Made by a program: the position numbers and the translations under genes
Source of the DNA: Fibrobacteraceae bacterium
GTDB taxonomy: Bacteria > Fibrobacterota > Fibrobacteria > Fibrobacterales > Fibrobacteraceae
Reading direction: 5' to 3'
NCBI GenBank assembly: GCA_017625775.1
Contig: JAGAKE010000001.1
Span: 1 to 64,000, forward strand
DNA length: 64,000 bases
The notes under the pieces: model-generated
The model's database searches: none
Told to the model about the DNA's origin: nothing
The model's input: only the letters and a program-made list of their open reading frames with translations
Part shown: positions 16,443 to 25,199 of the stretch, in pieces
Numbering within the stretch: the first letter of the stretch is position 1
Layout of the letters: each line of letters starts with the position of its first letter

Positions 16443-16889
16443 ATGCTTTCGCTGTGCCCAAATTTTAAAAAGGAAAATGTATTTCGCTGGGAACACTCAA
16501 TTTCGTTTGATTTAGCTACAGGGTTGCTGTTTGAATCTCTTGTTAGTAATCCTGTTTCTTTTAATCCGTTAATCGTTTGGAATGAAATTCAAATGCGCTC
16601 AAAACAGGGTGTTTATATGGGGAGTGGTTTGTTGCTCCCTCATGCTCGAGTAAAAGAATTGTCAAGTCCGCTTTTGGCTTTTGGTGTTGGAATAAATGGA
16701 GTTACTTCAACAAGTGTTCCATCAAATCAAACGGCTAATTTAGTTTGCTTAGTTCTTTCCCCAGCATCTTCTCCGATGGCTCATACAAAAGTAATTGCTA
16801 GAATCGCATCAAAAGTGATGGATTCTGAATGGCTAACTTCTTTGCTGAATAGTAAGACTACTACAGAAATTTACGAGCACTTAGTTTAA
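16443..16889 (+). CDS. PTS EIIA (PtsN/fructose-type) domain protein
   Basis: A single EIIA-Ntr/fructose-type domain of 148 residues. The phosphorylated His is in LLLPHARV (about residue 62), the expected active-site context for this family. Such stand-alone domains usually regulate transport or stress responses rather than move sugar. It sits three bases after the kinase gene and converges with the symporter gene, with a four-base overlap at the stop codons. No EIIB or EIIC is present in the window, so a regulatory role is inferred. Confidence 0.8.
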   Translation: MLSLCPNFKKENVFRWEHSISFDLATGLLFESLVSNPVSFNPLIVWNEIQMRSKQGVYMGSGLLLPHARVKELSSPLLAFGVGINGVTSTSVPSNQTANLVCLVLSPASSPMAHTKVIARIASKVMDSEWLTSLLNSKTTTEIYEHLV

Positions 16890-18292
16890 TTTTTTTTAGA
16901 AAGAAATTGTTTCGTTTCTTTAATTACAATACCCTGGAGTAAAATAATGGCAACTAGGTTTGGGAAAGCCATTAATCCATTGAATATATCAGCAATAGTC
17001 CACACGGCTTGAACGGTAAGATAAGGCCCAGCAAAAACAGCTACGATATAAAAAAATCTAAATGTTAATTGAGCGGTTCTTTTTTTAGAACCTAATAAAT
17101 ATTCTAGGCATTTTTCTGAATAATAATTCCAACCAAGTATGGTTGTAAAAGCAAAAACAGTAAGGCTTAAAGAAAGGAATATTTCTGAAATAAAATTGGA
17201 AAAAGGAAGACCTTTGCTAAAGGCAAAAAGTGTTACGGCTGCTCCTTCTAATTCTGGTTCTAACCAAGCTCCTGTAGTGATTACAGCAAGTCCAGTCATA
17301 GAACAAACGATAATGGTATCAATGAAGGTTCCTGTCATGCAGACAAGACCTTGCCTCGCAGGTTCTTTTGTTTTAGCAGCAGCGGCGGCAATTGGAGCAG
17401 ACCCTAGTCCGGCTTCATTTGAAAAAATACCGCGTGCAATTCCTTTTTGCATAGCTATCATCAAGGTTCCAAGAGCGCCCCCTTGTAAAGCCCCACCCGT
17501 AAAAGCACTTTCTATAATTAAGCATAAAGCAGGAATAATTTTTTCTGCATTCGTCACTAGCATAATAAGGCAAATTGTCATGTATCCAATCACCATAAAT
17601 GGAACAATGTAAGTAGCTACTTTTGCAATGCGGCGCAACCCTCCAATTAGAACAAGTGCAACTAATAAAGTAATGATTGCTCCTGAAATTACAGTTGTGT
17701 AACTAAAATTTGAACCAGCCAATTGAAAGCAGGTTTTGCTTGGGATAATCACATTCATTGCCGTTGTAATGCTATTGACTTGAGTAAGTGTTCCTATGCC
17801 AAATAAACCGGCACACACTCCAAAAACTGCAAAAAGAATGGCTAACCATTTGAAATTTTTATGATAAAGTTCTTTAAGCCCTGTTTCAATATAATAGAAC
17901 GGTCCTCCAAGAATTTTGCCGTTTGGGAGTACTTTTCTGTATTTTACAGCCAGAAGTCCTTCTGCGTACTTGGTAGCCATTCCTAGGAATGCGGCAAAAA
18001 CCATCCAAAATAAGGCTCCTGGACCACCAAGGCAAATGGCTGTTGCTACTCCAACAATATTTCCTGTTCCAATAGTGGCTGAAAGAGCGGTGCATAAAGC
18101 GGCGAAACTAGAAATTTCTCCTTCTCCTTCTTTTTCATTATAGAATAAGTAGGAAAATGCTTTTTTTAACTGAAATGCTTGTAAAAATTTTAAACGCCAA
18201 GTGAGAATTGCGCCAGTCAAAAGAATGCCTATAATAAGCGGTCCATTCCAAATAGCATCATTGACTACCTGCAATACGGAATTAAATGTCAT
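16886..18292 (-). CDS. Sodium:alanine/glycine symporter (AGCS family)
   Basis: This is a 468-residue inner-membrane protein with about ten helices. AGCS landmarks include LSATIGTGNIVGVATAI (about 70-86), GGPGALFWM with FLGMATKYAE, and GIFSNEAGLGSAPIAAAAA (about 290-308), which form the ion- and substrate-binding regions. Members import alanine or glycine with sodium. The minus-strand start has AAGGA a few bases upstream (18296-18300). It is a single-gene unit between a convergent PTS gene and divergent tolB. Confidence 0.93.
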   Translation of the reverse strand: MTFNSVLQVVNDAIWNGPLIIGILLTGAILTWRLKFLQAFQLKKAFSYLFYNEKEGEGEISSFAALCTALSATIGTGNIVGVATAICLGGPGALFWMVFAAFLGMATKYAEGLLAVKYRKVLPNGKILGGPFYYIETGLKELYHKNFKWLAILFAVFGVCAGLFGIGTLTQVNSITTAMNVIIPSKTCFQLAGSNFSYTTVISGAIITLLVALVLIGGLRRIAKVATYIVPFMVIGYMTICLIMLVTNAEKIIPALCLIIESAFTGGALQGGALGTLMIAMQKGIARGIFSNEAGLGSAPIAAAAAKTKEPARQGLVCMTGTFIDTIIVCSMTGLAVITTGAWLEPELEGAAVTLFAFSKGLPFSNFISEIFLSLSLTVFAFTTILGWNYYSEKCLEYLLGSKKRTAQLTFRFFYIVAVFAGPYLTVQAVWTIADIFNGLMAFPNLVAIILLQGIVIKETKQFLSKKN

Positions 18293-18479
18293 AAAAGTCC
18301 TTTTTTCTCACCTTTAGCATTAAAGCTAATTTGACCATTCGTGAAAATTTTAGTGTGAAATTTAACATTTTAAATAAAAGAAGCTTTCTTCTAACCTGAA
18401 AAATGATAAAAATCACAATATTTTTCTTTTGTAAGTTGTTTATTTTCAATGACTTACGTGCATTTTGAGAATAATTTAG

Positions 18480-18485
18480 TATATT
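18480..18485 (+). promoter_or_regulatory. -10 box immediately before tolB
   Basis: TATATT ends seven bases before the tolB ATG at 18493, with no Shine-Dalgarno sequence between. This predicts a leaderless tolB-pal-cpoB mRNA. Confidence 0.5.
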
Positions 18486-18492
18486 GAAAGAA

Positions 18493-19788
18493 ATGCGTAA
18501 AGTTTTTTTCTCCTTTATCCTCTTTTTTTGCATCTATTCTCCTCTTTGGGCTGCAATAGATACAATCGCTGTAGATGTTGGTATTTCTGTATTTAAGACA
18601 ATGCCATTAGGTGTTGTTCCTTTTGAAGAAAAAAATGGTCCAATTGCGTGGGGAGAAATGCCTCCGCATAAAATTCTTGAAAGTGATGCGAATCTTTCGG
18701 GACGTTTTGAAGTAATTGCTTCACAAAAATTTGATTTGGTGGCTTTCAGTAGAGCTAGAGCGAAATTTTATGTGACTGGAATGGTAGAATCTCTTGAAGA
18801 CGGAATGTTAAAACTTTCTTGTTATCTTTATGCGTCTCAAACAAAGCGACTGGTTTTTGGGGAAAGTTATAAGGTTGCTGTGCAGAACGTGCGTGAAGCG
18901 ATGCACTTATTCTTTGATCAAGTAGTATTTGAATTATGGGGAGAACGCGGCGTGGCCTCAACCAAGTTAGCGTGGGTTCGTAAAATTGATGGGGTAAAAC
19001 AAGTTATTTATGCAGATTACGATGGTTATCGTCGTAGGCAAGCTACAAACGATTCCGCTATAAGCATGATGCCTGTTTGGGCGTTAGGAAATAGAAAACT
19101 CATTTTTGTCAGTTTTCGCAACGAAAAACCGCAATTACATGTGAAGGACCTCGATACGAAACGAGTCCGTCGTATTTATACAAATCATAAGCAATCATTT
19201 AGTCCAGCAGTAAATCCAATTACAGGGGAAATTCTTTTTTCTGTTATTCGAGATGGAAAAACAGATCTTTATTTAGGTGATGCTGAAGGAAAAAATAGTC
19301 GCCGTTTATCTTATTTGAAATCATCTCAAACAAGTCCTGCTTGGAGTCCAAGAGCTACAGAAATTCTCTTTACCAGTGATCGTGGCGGTGGACCACAAAT
19401 TTATGTGATGGGAAAAGATGGAAGCGATGTTCGTCGAATCACATTTATGGGCCGTTATAATGAAAAAGCAGCTTGGTCGCCTACAGGAGATAGAATTGCT
19501 TATACTTCTATGGATAATGGAAAAATGAATATTTATACTTGCGCTTTTGATGGTTCAGATATAGTGCAATTAACCTCTAATGCAGGCAATAACGAACATC
19601 CAACTTGGTCTCCAGACGGTAACTTGATAGCATTTGCTAGTGATAGAAATGGAAGCTATCAAATTTACATTATGCGCCGTGATGGCTCAAACGTAACTCA
19701 AATCACCAAACAGGGAGAAAATACTTCACCAACTTGGTCTTGGTATGATTCTCCGCCCCCCACCTCAAAAAAGGAAGGTAAAAAATGA
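18493..19788 (+). CDS. tolB: Tol-Pal system beta-propeller protein TolB
   Basis: TolB is the periplasmic partner of Pal in the envelope-constricting Tol-Pal machine. A signal peptide (core about 5-20, ending PLWA) is followed by an N-terminal alpha/beta domain (to about 150) and a six-bladed propeller with repeated WSP-xG/R and FTSDRGGGPQIYVM-like blades (about 190-420). ATG 18493 is chosen because it begins the signal peptide. The gene overlaps pal by ATGA and lies in the order tolB-pal-cpoB. tolQRA are not in the window. Confidence 0.95.
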   Translation: MRKVFFSFILFFCIYSPLWAAIDTIAVDVGISVFKTMPLGVVPFEEKNGPIAWGEMPPHKILESDANLSGRFEVIASQKFDLVAFSRARAKFYVTGMVESLEDGMLKLSCYLYASQTKRLVFGESYKVAVQNVREAMHLFFDQVVFELWGERGVASTKLAWVRKIDGVKQVIYADYDGYRRRQATNDSAISMMPVWALGNRKLIFVSFRNEKPQLHVKDLDTKRVRRIYTNHKQSFSPAVNPITGEILFSVIRDGKTDLYLGDAEGKNSRRLSYLKSSQTSPAWSPRATEILFTSDRGGGPQIYVMGKDGSDVRRITFMGRYNEKAAWSPTGDRIAYTSMDNGKMNIYTCAFDGSDIVQLTSNAGNNEHPTWSPDGNLIAFASDRNGSYQIYIMRRDGSNVTQITKQGENTSPTWSWYDSPPPTSKKEGKK

Positions 19789-20363
19789 AAACAATGAATT
19801 GGTTTTTAGCGGGAGCTTGTACTTTTCTCCTATTTACCGCATGCTCAAATCCGCCACCAGCGGAAACTGACCCAGCCCCAAAGGCAAAGAAAACAGCTAT
19901 TCGAGTAGAAAATACTTCTAAGGAAGATTCATTAGCCGCTGCAGAACGCGCCCGCCTTGAAGCTGAACGTCTTGCCGCCGAAAAATTAGAAGCCGATCGT
20001 GCTCGTTTAGAAGAAATGATTAATCAGCTTATGTCTGATGATGTTTATTTTGAATTCGACCGTTTTGAACTTACCGAAAAGGCTAGAGAACTTCTTGCTC
20101 AAGTAGGCGATATGCTCAAAGCTGAGGAACGCTTTATCGTAACTGTCGAAGGCCACACAGATGCTCGTGGTACAGAAGATTACAACATGACGTTAGGTGG
20201 AAAACGCGCGATGAAAGTGAAGGAATTTCTTGTAGCTTACGGCATTTCTTCTGATCGAATGGAAACTGTTAGCTATGGAAAGGAAAAGCCAAAAGTGGAA
20301 GGCGCTTCCGAAGACGCTTATTCACAAAATCGTCGTGCAAATTTCCGTGTAAAAATCAAGTAA
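19785..20363 (+). CDS. pal: Peptidoglycan-associated lipoprotein Pal
   Basis: The 192-residue lipoprotein has a signal ending at a lipobox FTAC (about Cys20), a Pro/Lys linker, a short helical stretch rich in A, E and R (about 45-80), and an OmpA-like peptidoglycan-binding domain (about 85-192). Typical motifs are VYFEFDRFEL, EGHTDARGTEDYN and NRRANFRV, including the residues that bind diaminopimelate. It anchors the outer membrane to the wall and works with TolB directly upstream. Confidence 0.95.
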   Translation: MKTMNWFLAGACTFLLFTACSNPPPAETDPAPKAKKTAIRVENTSKEDSLAAAERARLEAERLAAEKLEADRARLEEMINQLMSDDVYFEFDRFELTEKARELLAQVGDMLKAEERFIVTVEGHTDARGTEDYNMTLGGKRAMKVKEFLVAYGISSDRMETVSYGKEKPKVEGASEDAYSQNRRANFRVKIK

Positions 20364-20379
20364 TTTTTGAGGTTCTTTT

Positions 20380-21396
20380 ATGAAACGGTTGCTTTTGATT
20401 CCGTTACTTTTGTTCTTGGTAACAGGCTGTTCGCATATTACGATGCTTCGTACCGAGGAAATTCAAGAGATTAATGACGATGTTCGTTCTGATTTGAAGA
20501 AGGATATTCGTCAAACCAATCTTCGTTTGGATTCGCTTAGAAAAGCTTATGGTCTTTTGGAAGAAAAGTTAGCGGCTCAGGAGCAATTGTTGAACCGTAT
20601 GAAAGCAGACTTATCTATTTTGTCAAATCGAATGGCCGATGAATCTGTTCGAAATGATACGCGTCAAGAAGAAATTGCTTATCGTTTAGATCTTCTTCTA
20701 GGAAAATCCGATAAAATTTTGGCAAAAAAAGTGGTGGTGAGTGGAGCGCCTGCGGCTCCGGTATCATTAGATAGTATTGAACGTCAAGCGAACTTGCTTT
20801 TAGAAATGGAAACTATGTTTAACACGGCAAGAGCTGATTTTTTACGTGGAGAATATAAAATAGCTTTTGATGGTTTTAAGCAAGTATTTGAACAAATGAA
20901 AACAGGAGAAATGGCCGAGGAATCTTTGTATTGGATGGCTTTATGCTTAACAGAAGCAGGGCAATTAGACAAGGCAAAAGTGATTTTAAATCGTTTGAAT
21001 AATGATTTCCCAGATGGTGCGAAAACTTGTATTACTTTGTTTAAGTTGGCTGGAATGGCTGCCGCAGAAAATGATGTTTCAACGCAAAAGCAATACTTGC
21101 AGGTTTTGTTAGAGAAAAAACAATGTATGGAAACAAATGAGTTTTTGCAAGGCGCTGAAATGTTAGAAGAAATTCTAAATGCAGAAACCACAACACCAGT
21201 TCCTGAAGATTCACTAGCTTCGAAAGAAACGAAGGCCTCTGAAAATAAACTTCCAGAGTCTAAAAAGGAAGAAACAAAAACAGAGGCTTCTGTAGAATCT
21301 AAAACAGAAGAGCCTGTTAAAGCCGAAGGTCAAGAACCTAAGGCAGAATCTGTTCCTGCAAATTCAACAGCAGAAACATCACAAAAAACAAATTAA
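20380..21396 (+). CDS. CpoB/YbgF-like Tol-Pal accessory lipoprotein
   Basis: A lipoprotein signal with lipobox VTGC (about Cys17) is followed by a coiled coil (about 30-100) and a TPR region (about 140-255), the architecture of CpoB/YbgF, which coordinates wall synthesis with Tol-Pal constriction. Its position after tolB-pal supports this. The tail (about 265-338) is an unusually long low-complexity stretch of E, K, S, T and P. E. coli CpoB is not lipidated, so the lipobox is a difference. A terminator follows at 21445. Confidence 0.82.
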   Translation: MKRLLLIPLLLFLVTGCSHITMLRTEEIQEINDDVRSDLKKDIRQTNLRLDSLRKAYGLLEEKLAAQEQLLNRMKADLSILSNRMADESVRNDTRQEEIAYRLDLLLGKSDKILAKKVVVSGAPAAPVSLDSIERQANLLLEMETMFNTARADFLRGEYKIAFDGFKQVFEQMKTGEMAEESLYWMALCLTEAGQLDKAKVILNRLNNDFPDGAKTCITLFKLAGMAAAENDVSTQKQYLQVLLEKKQCMETNEFLQGAEMLEEILNAETTTPVPEDSLASKETKASENKLPESKKEETKTEASVESKTEEPVKAEGQEPKAESVPANSTAETSQKTN

Positions 21397-21444
21397 GAAT
21401 TTTAGCAAACAATATTTATATAAAATATTTAGTTTGTTTGTGAA

Positions 21445-21477
21445 AGAATGCCTCAATAAGGAGGCGTTCTTTTTTTA
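21445..21477. terminator. Bidirectional terminator after the Tol-Pal operon
   Basis: AGAATGCCTC (21445-21454) pairs with GAGGCGTTCT (21461-21470) around a six-base loop, then a run of T follows. It lies between convergent genes and can serve both strands. Confidence 0.85.
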
Positions 21478-22032
21478 TAGTTTAGGAATTCGAACTTGAG
21501 CGCCTGCTCCTGGTTTATCCATTGAAATTCCAGGATTCAAAGATTGTAAAACTGACATGGTATAAAAACGAGGAAGTTTTTTAGCTTCTTTTCCATAAAC
21601 CCGGGCAAGTAATTCTATGACATCTTCATTTTCTTTGGCTGATATGGTTTTGTATAATGCTGAATTATTTGGGTCTGATTGCCATTTAGAAATGGAGTTT
21701 GCAAAACGGTCCATAAAAGATTCTGATTGAATGGCTTTAGATTTAGGTTTTGAGGCTTCTTGTTGAATTGGCTTGCTTGGTTTGGTTTGGGAAACAGCGG
21801 AATTTGTTGGAGAAGCGTTTAAAATGATGTTTGTTTTTTTTTCATTAGCTTGTTTTTTTATAGGTTCTGCGGCTATAATTGAGTCAATGCTTTGGACGTA
21901 TGCGCTGTCGGGCCATTCTTTTAGAAAAATTTTTGAGTTGAGGGCTAATACAGGCGTTCTCTCTTCAGATGAACATGCCGAAAGAATTAATAAAAAAAAT
22001 AAAGGAACAGAAATTTTTAAGCCAATATTCAT
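21475..22032 (-). CDS. Lipoprotein with LysM-like C-terminal domain
   Basis: The signal peptide ends in a lipobox LSAC (about Cys19). A Ser/Lys/Pro linker leads to a C-terminal module (about 130-185) with the pattern of a LysM domain: a conserved leucine-rich helix, then SLNPGI and a final VRIPKL. LysM binds peptidoglycan; here the match is partial, so the call is tentative. Start ATG at 22032 is used because it begins the signal peptide; an upstream in-frame ATG would add a long hydrophobic extension. Confidence 0.65.
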   Translation of the reverse strand: MNIGLKISVPLFFLLILSACSSEERTPVLALNSKIFLKEWPDSAYVQSIDSIIAAEPIKKQANEKKTNIILNASPTNSAVSQTKPSKPIQQEASKPKSKAIQSESFMDRFANSISKWQSDPNNSALYKTISAKENEDVIELLARVYGKEAKKLPRFYTMSVLQSLNPGISMDKPGAGAQVRIPKL

Positions 22033-22115
22033 GCTACAAAAATAAAAAAAGAAGATGAGATGGCTTAATTTTTGAAAAAAAAGCTTCATAAATAGATAAA
22101 AAAGCGTCGGACCGC

Positions 22116-22166
22116 GTGTCGCAGTTGCCAAAAAAGTCAAATTCATCTAAATTTGGCACACGACAC
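22116..22166 (+). promoter_or_regulatory. Candidate L31 leader hairpin upstream of rpmE
   Basis: GTGTCG (22116-22121) pairs with CGACAC (22161-22166), and TGCCAAA (22126-22132) pairs with TTTGGCA (22152-22158). This makes a two-part stem with a small asymmetric internal loop and a terminal loop of about 19 bases. It ends 23 bases before the rpmE start. Autoregulatory L31 leaders are known in other phyla; this one is a structural candidate only. Confidence 0.5.
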
Positions 22167-22189
22167 TATCTATTAAAATAGGAAACACT

Positions 22190-22483
22190 ATGAAACAAGG
22201 AATTCATCCGAATTATCAACCGGTTGTGTTCGTCGATGCGAATACGGGTAAAGAATATATCACCCGCTCCACGAAGTCTTCTGCCGAAAAGAAGGTTATC
22301 GATGGGGTCGAACACAGTGTAATTACACTTGAAATCACTGCTGATACTCATCCGTTCTGGACTGGTAAGCAGCATCGTGTGGATACGGCTGGCCGTATCG
22401 ATCGCTTCAACAAGCGTTTCGGTAGCAACATCGCTACAGCCAAGCGTAAAACTCGTAAGCCATCAACGGCAGACGCTGAATAA
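22190..22483 (+). CDS. rpmE2: Ribosomal protein L31, type B
   Basis: This 97-residue large-subunit ribosomal protein begins MKQGIHPNY, has HPFWTGKQ in the middle and GRIDRFNKRF towards the C-terminus, all typical of bL31. It lacks the zinc CxxC pairs of type A L31 and has the insertion of type B (zinc-independent) forms. The gene uses more G/C-ending codons than its neighbours, as expected of a highly expressed gene. AGGA precedes the start. A candidate leader hairpin lies upstream and a terminator directly downstream. Confidence 0.93.
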   Translation: MKQGIHPNYQPVVFVDANTGKEYITRSTKSSAEKKVIDGVEHSVITLEITADTHPFWTGKQHRVDTAGRIDRFNKRFGSNIATAKRKTRKPSTADAE

Positions 22484-22490
22484 TTGAACC

Positions 22491-22524
22491 ATTCCTCCTC
22501 TTAGTAGGGGAGGAATATTTTTTT
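22491..22524 (+). terminator. rpmE terminator
   Basis: ATTCCTCC (22491-22498) pairs with GGAGGAAT (22509-22516) and is followed by a T run to 22524. Confidence 0.85.
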
Positions 22525-22535
22525 AAGGACGTTGT

Positions 22536-23372
22536 ATGAAAAAATTCACTCTTTGTGCTGCCGCATTAGCATTGGCTTTTGTTGGCTGTGAAAAAACAGG
22601 AACAATTGAAGGTGTTGTTCTTGATCCATTTACTGGAAAAGCTGTTGAAATGCCTACTGTATGGATGGATTCTACTATTTTCGGTACTCAGAATCCTAAG
22701 TATGCTCACAAGGCCATTTTAAAAGAAGGTAAGTTTAAATTTGAAAAAGTTCCTGTTGGTGATTATTTAATCAAGGCACGTCGCAACAAGTATGTGCTTA
22801 CTCAACAGAAATTCTCTACTACAGAAGCAAATCCAAATACCAACATTACGCTTTATTCTTATAGCGATCAAGTAGATCCAGGTCTTTACACTGCAAGTGC
22901 AGAAGGGCCGGTAAAAATTTCTAATGAATGGGTAATCTGGTCTGCTTCTTGTGCTGAATCTGTAGCAGCTTACCGCGAAAACTTCCCACAAGATATGGAC
23001 GCGGGTAAAGTTCCTAATCAAAACAAGAAGAAAAAATCAAAAGTGAAAATGATTCCTCTTCCAGCTCCTCGTGTAGTAGATGCTAATTTGGACGTTTTCT
23101 ATCGCAATGCTAGCTCAGTAACAACTCCGCTTGTAGCTATGTCTTATCCTGCAGTTGTTGGCAATGTTGCTGATCACGCTGATTGTAAAGGCTTTGACGC
23201 TTCTGAAAAGAAAGGCGTTTTTGCAGACAAAGATAAGGGAATGGCTTTGAATGTGGCTTACAAAGCGGAAGGACTTTTTGAAATTACAGGTTCTTTGCCA
23301 AAGGGTAAGCAGATTATTCAATTCTCTCAAGATGGTAAGGCTCTCCAGACTTACTACTTTGAAGTGAAGTAA
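22536..23372 (+). CDS. Lipoprotein with carboxypeptidase-regulatory-like domain
   Basis: A lipobox FVGC (about Cys18) ends the signal peptide. Residues 20-105 form a beta-sandwich of the carboxypeptidase-regulatory-like type (GTIEGVVLDPFTGKAV ... VPVGDYLIKARR). The remaining 170 residues are unrecognised, with two cysteines (about 136 and 214) and a basic KKKKSK segment around 168. It is probably a surface or periplasmic lipoprotein. It follows the rpmE terminator and has its own terminator. Confidence 0.7.
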   Translation: MKKFTLCAAALALAFVGCEKTGTIEGVVLDPFTGKAVEMPTVWMDSTIFGTQNPKYAHKAILKEGKFKFEKVPVGDYLIKARRNKYVLTQQKFSTTEANPNTNITLYSYSDQVDPGLYTASAEGPVKISNEWVIWSASCAESVAAYRENFPQDMDAGKVPNQNKKKKSKVKMIPLPAPRVVDANLDVFYRNASSVTTPLVAMSYPAVVGNVADHADCKGFDASEKKGVFADKDKGMALNVAYKAEGLFEITGSLPKGKQIIQFSQDGKALQTYYFEVK

Positions 23373-23393
23373 TATTTTATTCCAGAAATTAGA

Positions 23394-23424
23394 GCACAAC
23401 CAATTTTGGTTGCGCTTTTTTTTT
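23394..23424 (+). terminator. Rho-independent terminator
   Basis: GCACAACCAA (23394-23403) pairs, with one mismatch, to TTGGTTGCGC (23406-23415) and is followed by nine T residues. Confidence 0.85.
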
Positions 23425-23428
23425 GAAA

Positions 23429-23452
23429 TCGCCTCGCTGAAAAGCGAGGCGA
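23429..23452. promoter_or_regulatory. Perfect 10-base hairpin with GAAA tetraloop
   Basis: TCGCCTCGCT (23429-23438), loop GAAA, AGCGAGGCGA (23443-23452). It lies between a terminator and the promoter of the next gene and has no T run on either side. It could be a DNA-level operator or a processing site. Confidence 0.5.
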
Positions 23453-23475
23453 AATTTAAGAGAACATTTTTTTAT

Positions 23476-23481
23476 TATATT
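23476..23481 (+). promoter_or_regulatory. -10 box immediately before the receiver-like gene
   Basis: TATATT ends six bases before ATG 23488, with no Shine-Dalgarno sequence. Leaderless start predicted. Confidence 0.5.
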
Positions 23482-23487
23482 TGTTTT

Positions 23488-23910
23488 ATGGATAAAGAAA
23501 ACGAAATGATTCAAGAAATTGAAACCACTCAAGCTGTGGTTGAACCTGTTGTTCAAGATTATACTTCACGCAAAATTCTTCTATGGGAAGACGACGAATC
23601 TAGGCGCCAATCTGCATTAGAATTTTTGTCTGATTTACTTACCGGTGCTGAAATTCAGACTGTTGCTTCAGAAAATGAAGCTTTAGAAGCTCTAGATCTT
23701 GATGATTGGGATACTTTTGTTGTTGATTTTATGAACGAAGGCGTTTCGGATAGTGAATTTGTAAAAAGAGCGAATAATTATCCAGCAGCGATTGTCGTGG
23801 CGATTTCTTTAGGATTTTTGGAATTAGAAGAAAGAGATCCTTTAAAACAAGAACAAATTCGTCGCTTGTTTGATATAGAAAAAGCAACTGCTCCGATTCG
23901 AGCATCTTAA
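23488..23910 (+). CDS. Stand-alone receiver-like (CheY-fold) protein
   Basis: A 140-residue protein. After a polar N-terminal tail (about 1-27) comes KILLWEDDESRR, which carries the acidic pair of response-regulator receivers. TFVVDFMNEG (about residue 75) is in the position of the phosphorylated Asp. The usual Thr/Ser and Lys switch residues are not obvious; AIVVAISLGF replaces the typical VxxLTA. No output domain or histidine kinase is adjacent. It may be a degenerate receiver acting as an adaptor. The start is ATG 23488, not the earlier open frame through the hairpins. Confidence 0.65.
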   Translation: MDKENEMIQEIETTQAVVEPVVQDYTSRKILLWEDDESRRQSALEFLSDLLTGAEIQTVASENEALEALDLDDWDTFVVDFMNEGVSDSEFVKRANNYPAAIVVAISLGFLELEERDPLKQEQIRRLFDIEKATAPIRAS

Positions 23911-23928
23911 TTTTTTTATTAAAAAACA

Positions 23929-23965
23929 TAACATAATAGCCCGGTTTCACCGGGCTATTATGTTA
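23929..23965. terminator. Bidirectional terminator (16-base perfect stem)
   Basis: TAACATAATAGCCCGG (23929-23944) pairs perfectly with CCGGGCTATTATGTTA (23950-23965) around loop TTTCA, between convergent genes. Confidence 0.85.
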
Positions 23966-23980
23966 AACAACAAAAATGTT

Positions 23981-25186
23981 TTAGATTGTTTCTACAGAAA
24001 GAACATCTGCGGAGTAATCTACTCCTTCTACATCAAAGCCATTCGTTGCTAAAAAGTCATGTCGGTATCCTTCAAGATCTGCGATTTCTGCAAAATTTTC
24101 TTGAGTGATTTGAGCCATTCTTTCGTTTACAACAGATTGTACTTTTGGATCCATTTCCCAATCATCAATACGAATTAAATTATTTTCGTCAGTTGGAACC
24201 TTTGAACCCGTGTAAAGGCGTTCTGCGAAGAGGCGTTCCATTTGTTCAATACAACCTTCGTGAGACCCCTGTTCTTTCATTACTTTAAAGAGTACAGAAA
24301 GGTATAAAGGAATAATTGGAATCACGGCACTAGAACGTGTAACTAAGCCTTTATTTACAGAAACATAAGCTTCACCATTTAGAGCATTTTTAAGCTTTTC
24401 GTTGAGTTCTTCAGCTGTTTTTTCTAAGTGTTTTTTTGCGCCGCCAATAGTGCCGTCGCGATAAATAGCGTGAGAAAGAGAAGGACCAATATAGGAATAA
24501 GCTACGGTTTTGCAACCTTCTGCAAGAACGCCCGCTTCAAGAAGTTTGGAAACCCAGAGCGCCCAGTCTTCGCCTCCCATCACTTTAACAGTATTTGCAG
24601 CTTCTTCTTCGTTTGCTGGTTCTGCACTGATTGTGCTTAAAGTGCCTGTCATAACATCAATAGTGTCACCAGAAAATGTGGTGCCAAGAGGTTTTAAAAC
24701 ACTGCGATACATAGTACCGTTATCTGGGTCAACGCGAACAGCACTTGCTACGCTGTAAACGATAAGGTCTATTTTTTCACCTAAATCTTTAACTGCTTTA
24801 ATGACATTGTCACGCATTTCATGTGAAAAGGCGTCACCATTGAATGTGATGCTTTTTAAGCCCGCTTTAGCGGCTTCTTTATCGAAAGCCATATTGTTGT
24901 AAAAACCTGGTGTTCCTGGTTTTTGTCGTGGAGTGTCGCTGCCTTCTTTTTCAAAAGAGACTCCAATGGTTGTTGCTCCAAATTCAAAGGCGGCTGCAAT
25001 ACGGCTAGCTAAACCATAACCAGTAGAACAACCTAAAACAAGAACATTTTTGGGAGCTTGCGGAAAATTTTTTCGTTCTTCTTTACGCTTGAGAACGTAA
25101 TCTATTTGGCGTTTTACATCTGCTGCACAACCAGCTGGGTGTGCGTTAATGCACATGTTGCTTCTAATCATTGGTTGAATAATCAT
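23981..25186 (-). CDS. fabV: Trans-2-enoyl-ACP/CoA reductase FabV
   Basis: FabV reduces the enoyl intermediate in the last step of fatty acid elongation and is insensitive to triclosan. The 401-residue length, the NAD-binding segment NVLVLGCSTGYGLASRIAAAF (about 47-67) and the active-site block with YIGP followed by IY-x-x-GTIGGAKK (about 232-252) are diagnostic. A clear AAGGAG lies before the start. It follows fabF and an acyl-CoA ligase on the same strand, so the three form a fatty-acid operon reading towards the terminator at 23929. Confidence 0.95.
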   Translation of the reverse strand: MIIQPMIRSNMCINAHPAGCAADVKRQIDYVLKRKEERKNFPQAPKNVLVLGCSTGYGLASRIAAAFEFGATTIGVSFEKEGSDTPRQKPGTPGFYNNMAFDKEAAKAGLKSITFNGDAFSHEMRDNVIKAVKDLGEKIDLIVYSVASAVRVDPDNGTMYRSVLKPLGTTFSGDTIDVMTGTLSTISAEPANEEEAANTVKVMGGEDWALWVSKLLEAGVLAEGCKTVAYSYIGPSLSHAIYRDGTIGGAKKHLEKTAEELNEKLKNALNGEAYVSVNKGLVTRSSAVIPIIPLYLSVLFKVMKEQGSHEGCIEQMERLFAERLYTGSKVPTDENNLIRIDDWEMDPKVQSVVNERMAQITQENFAEIADLEGYRHDFLATNGFDVEGVDYSADVLSVETI

Positions 25187-25199
25187 GGAATGCTCCTTT

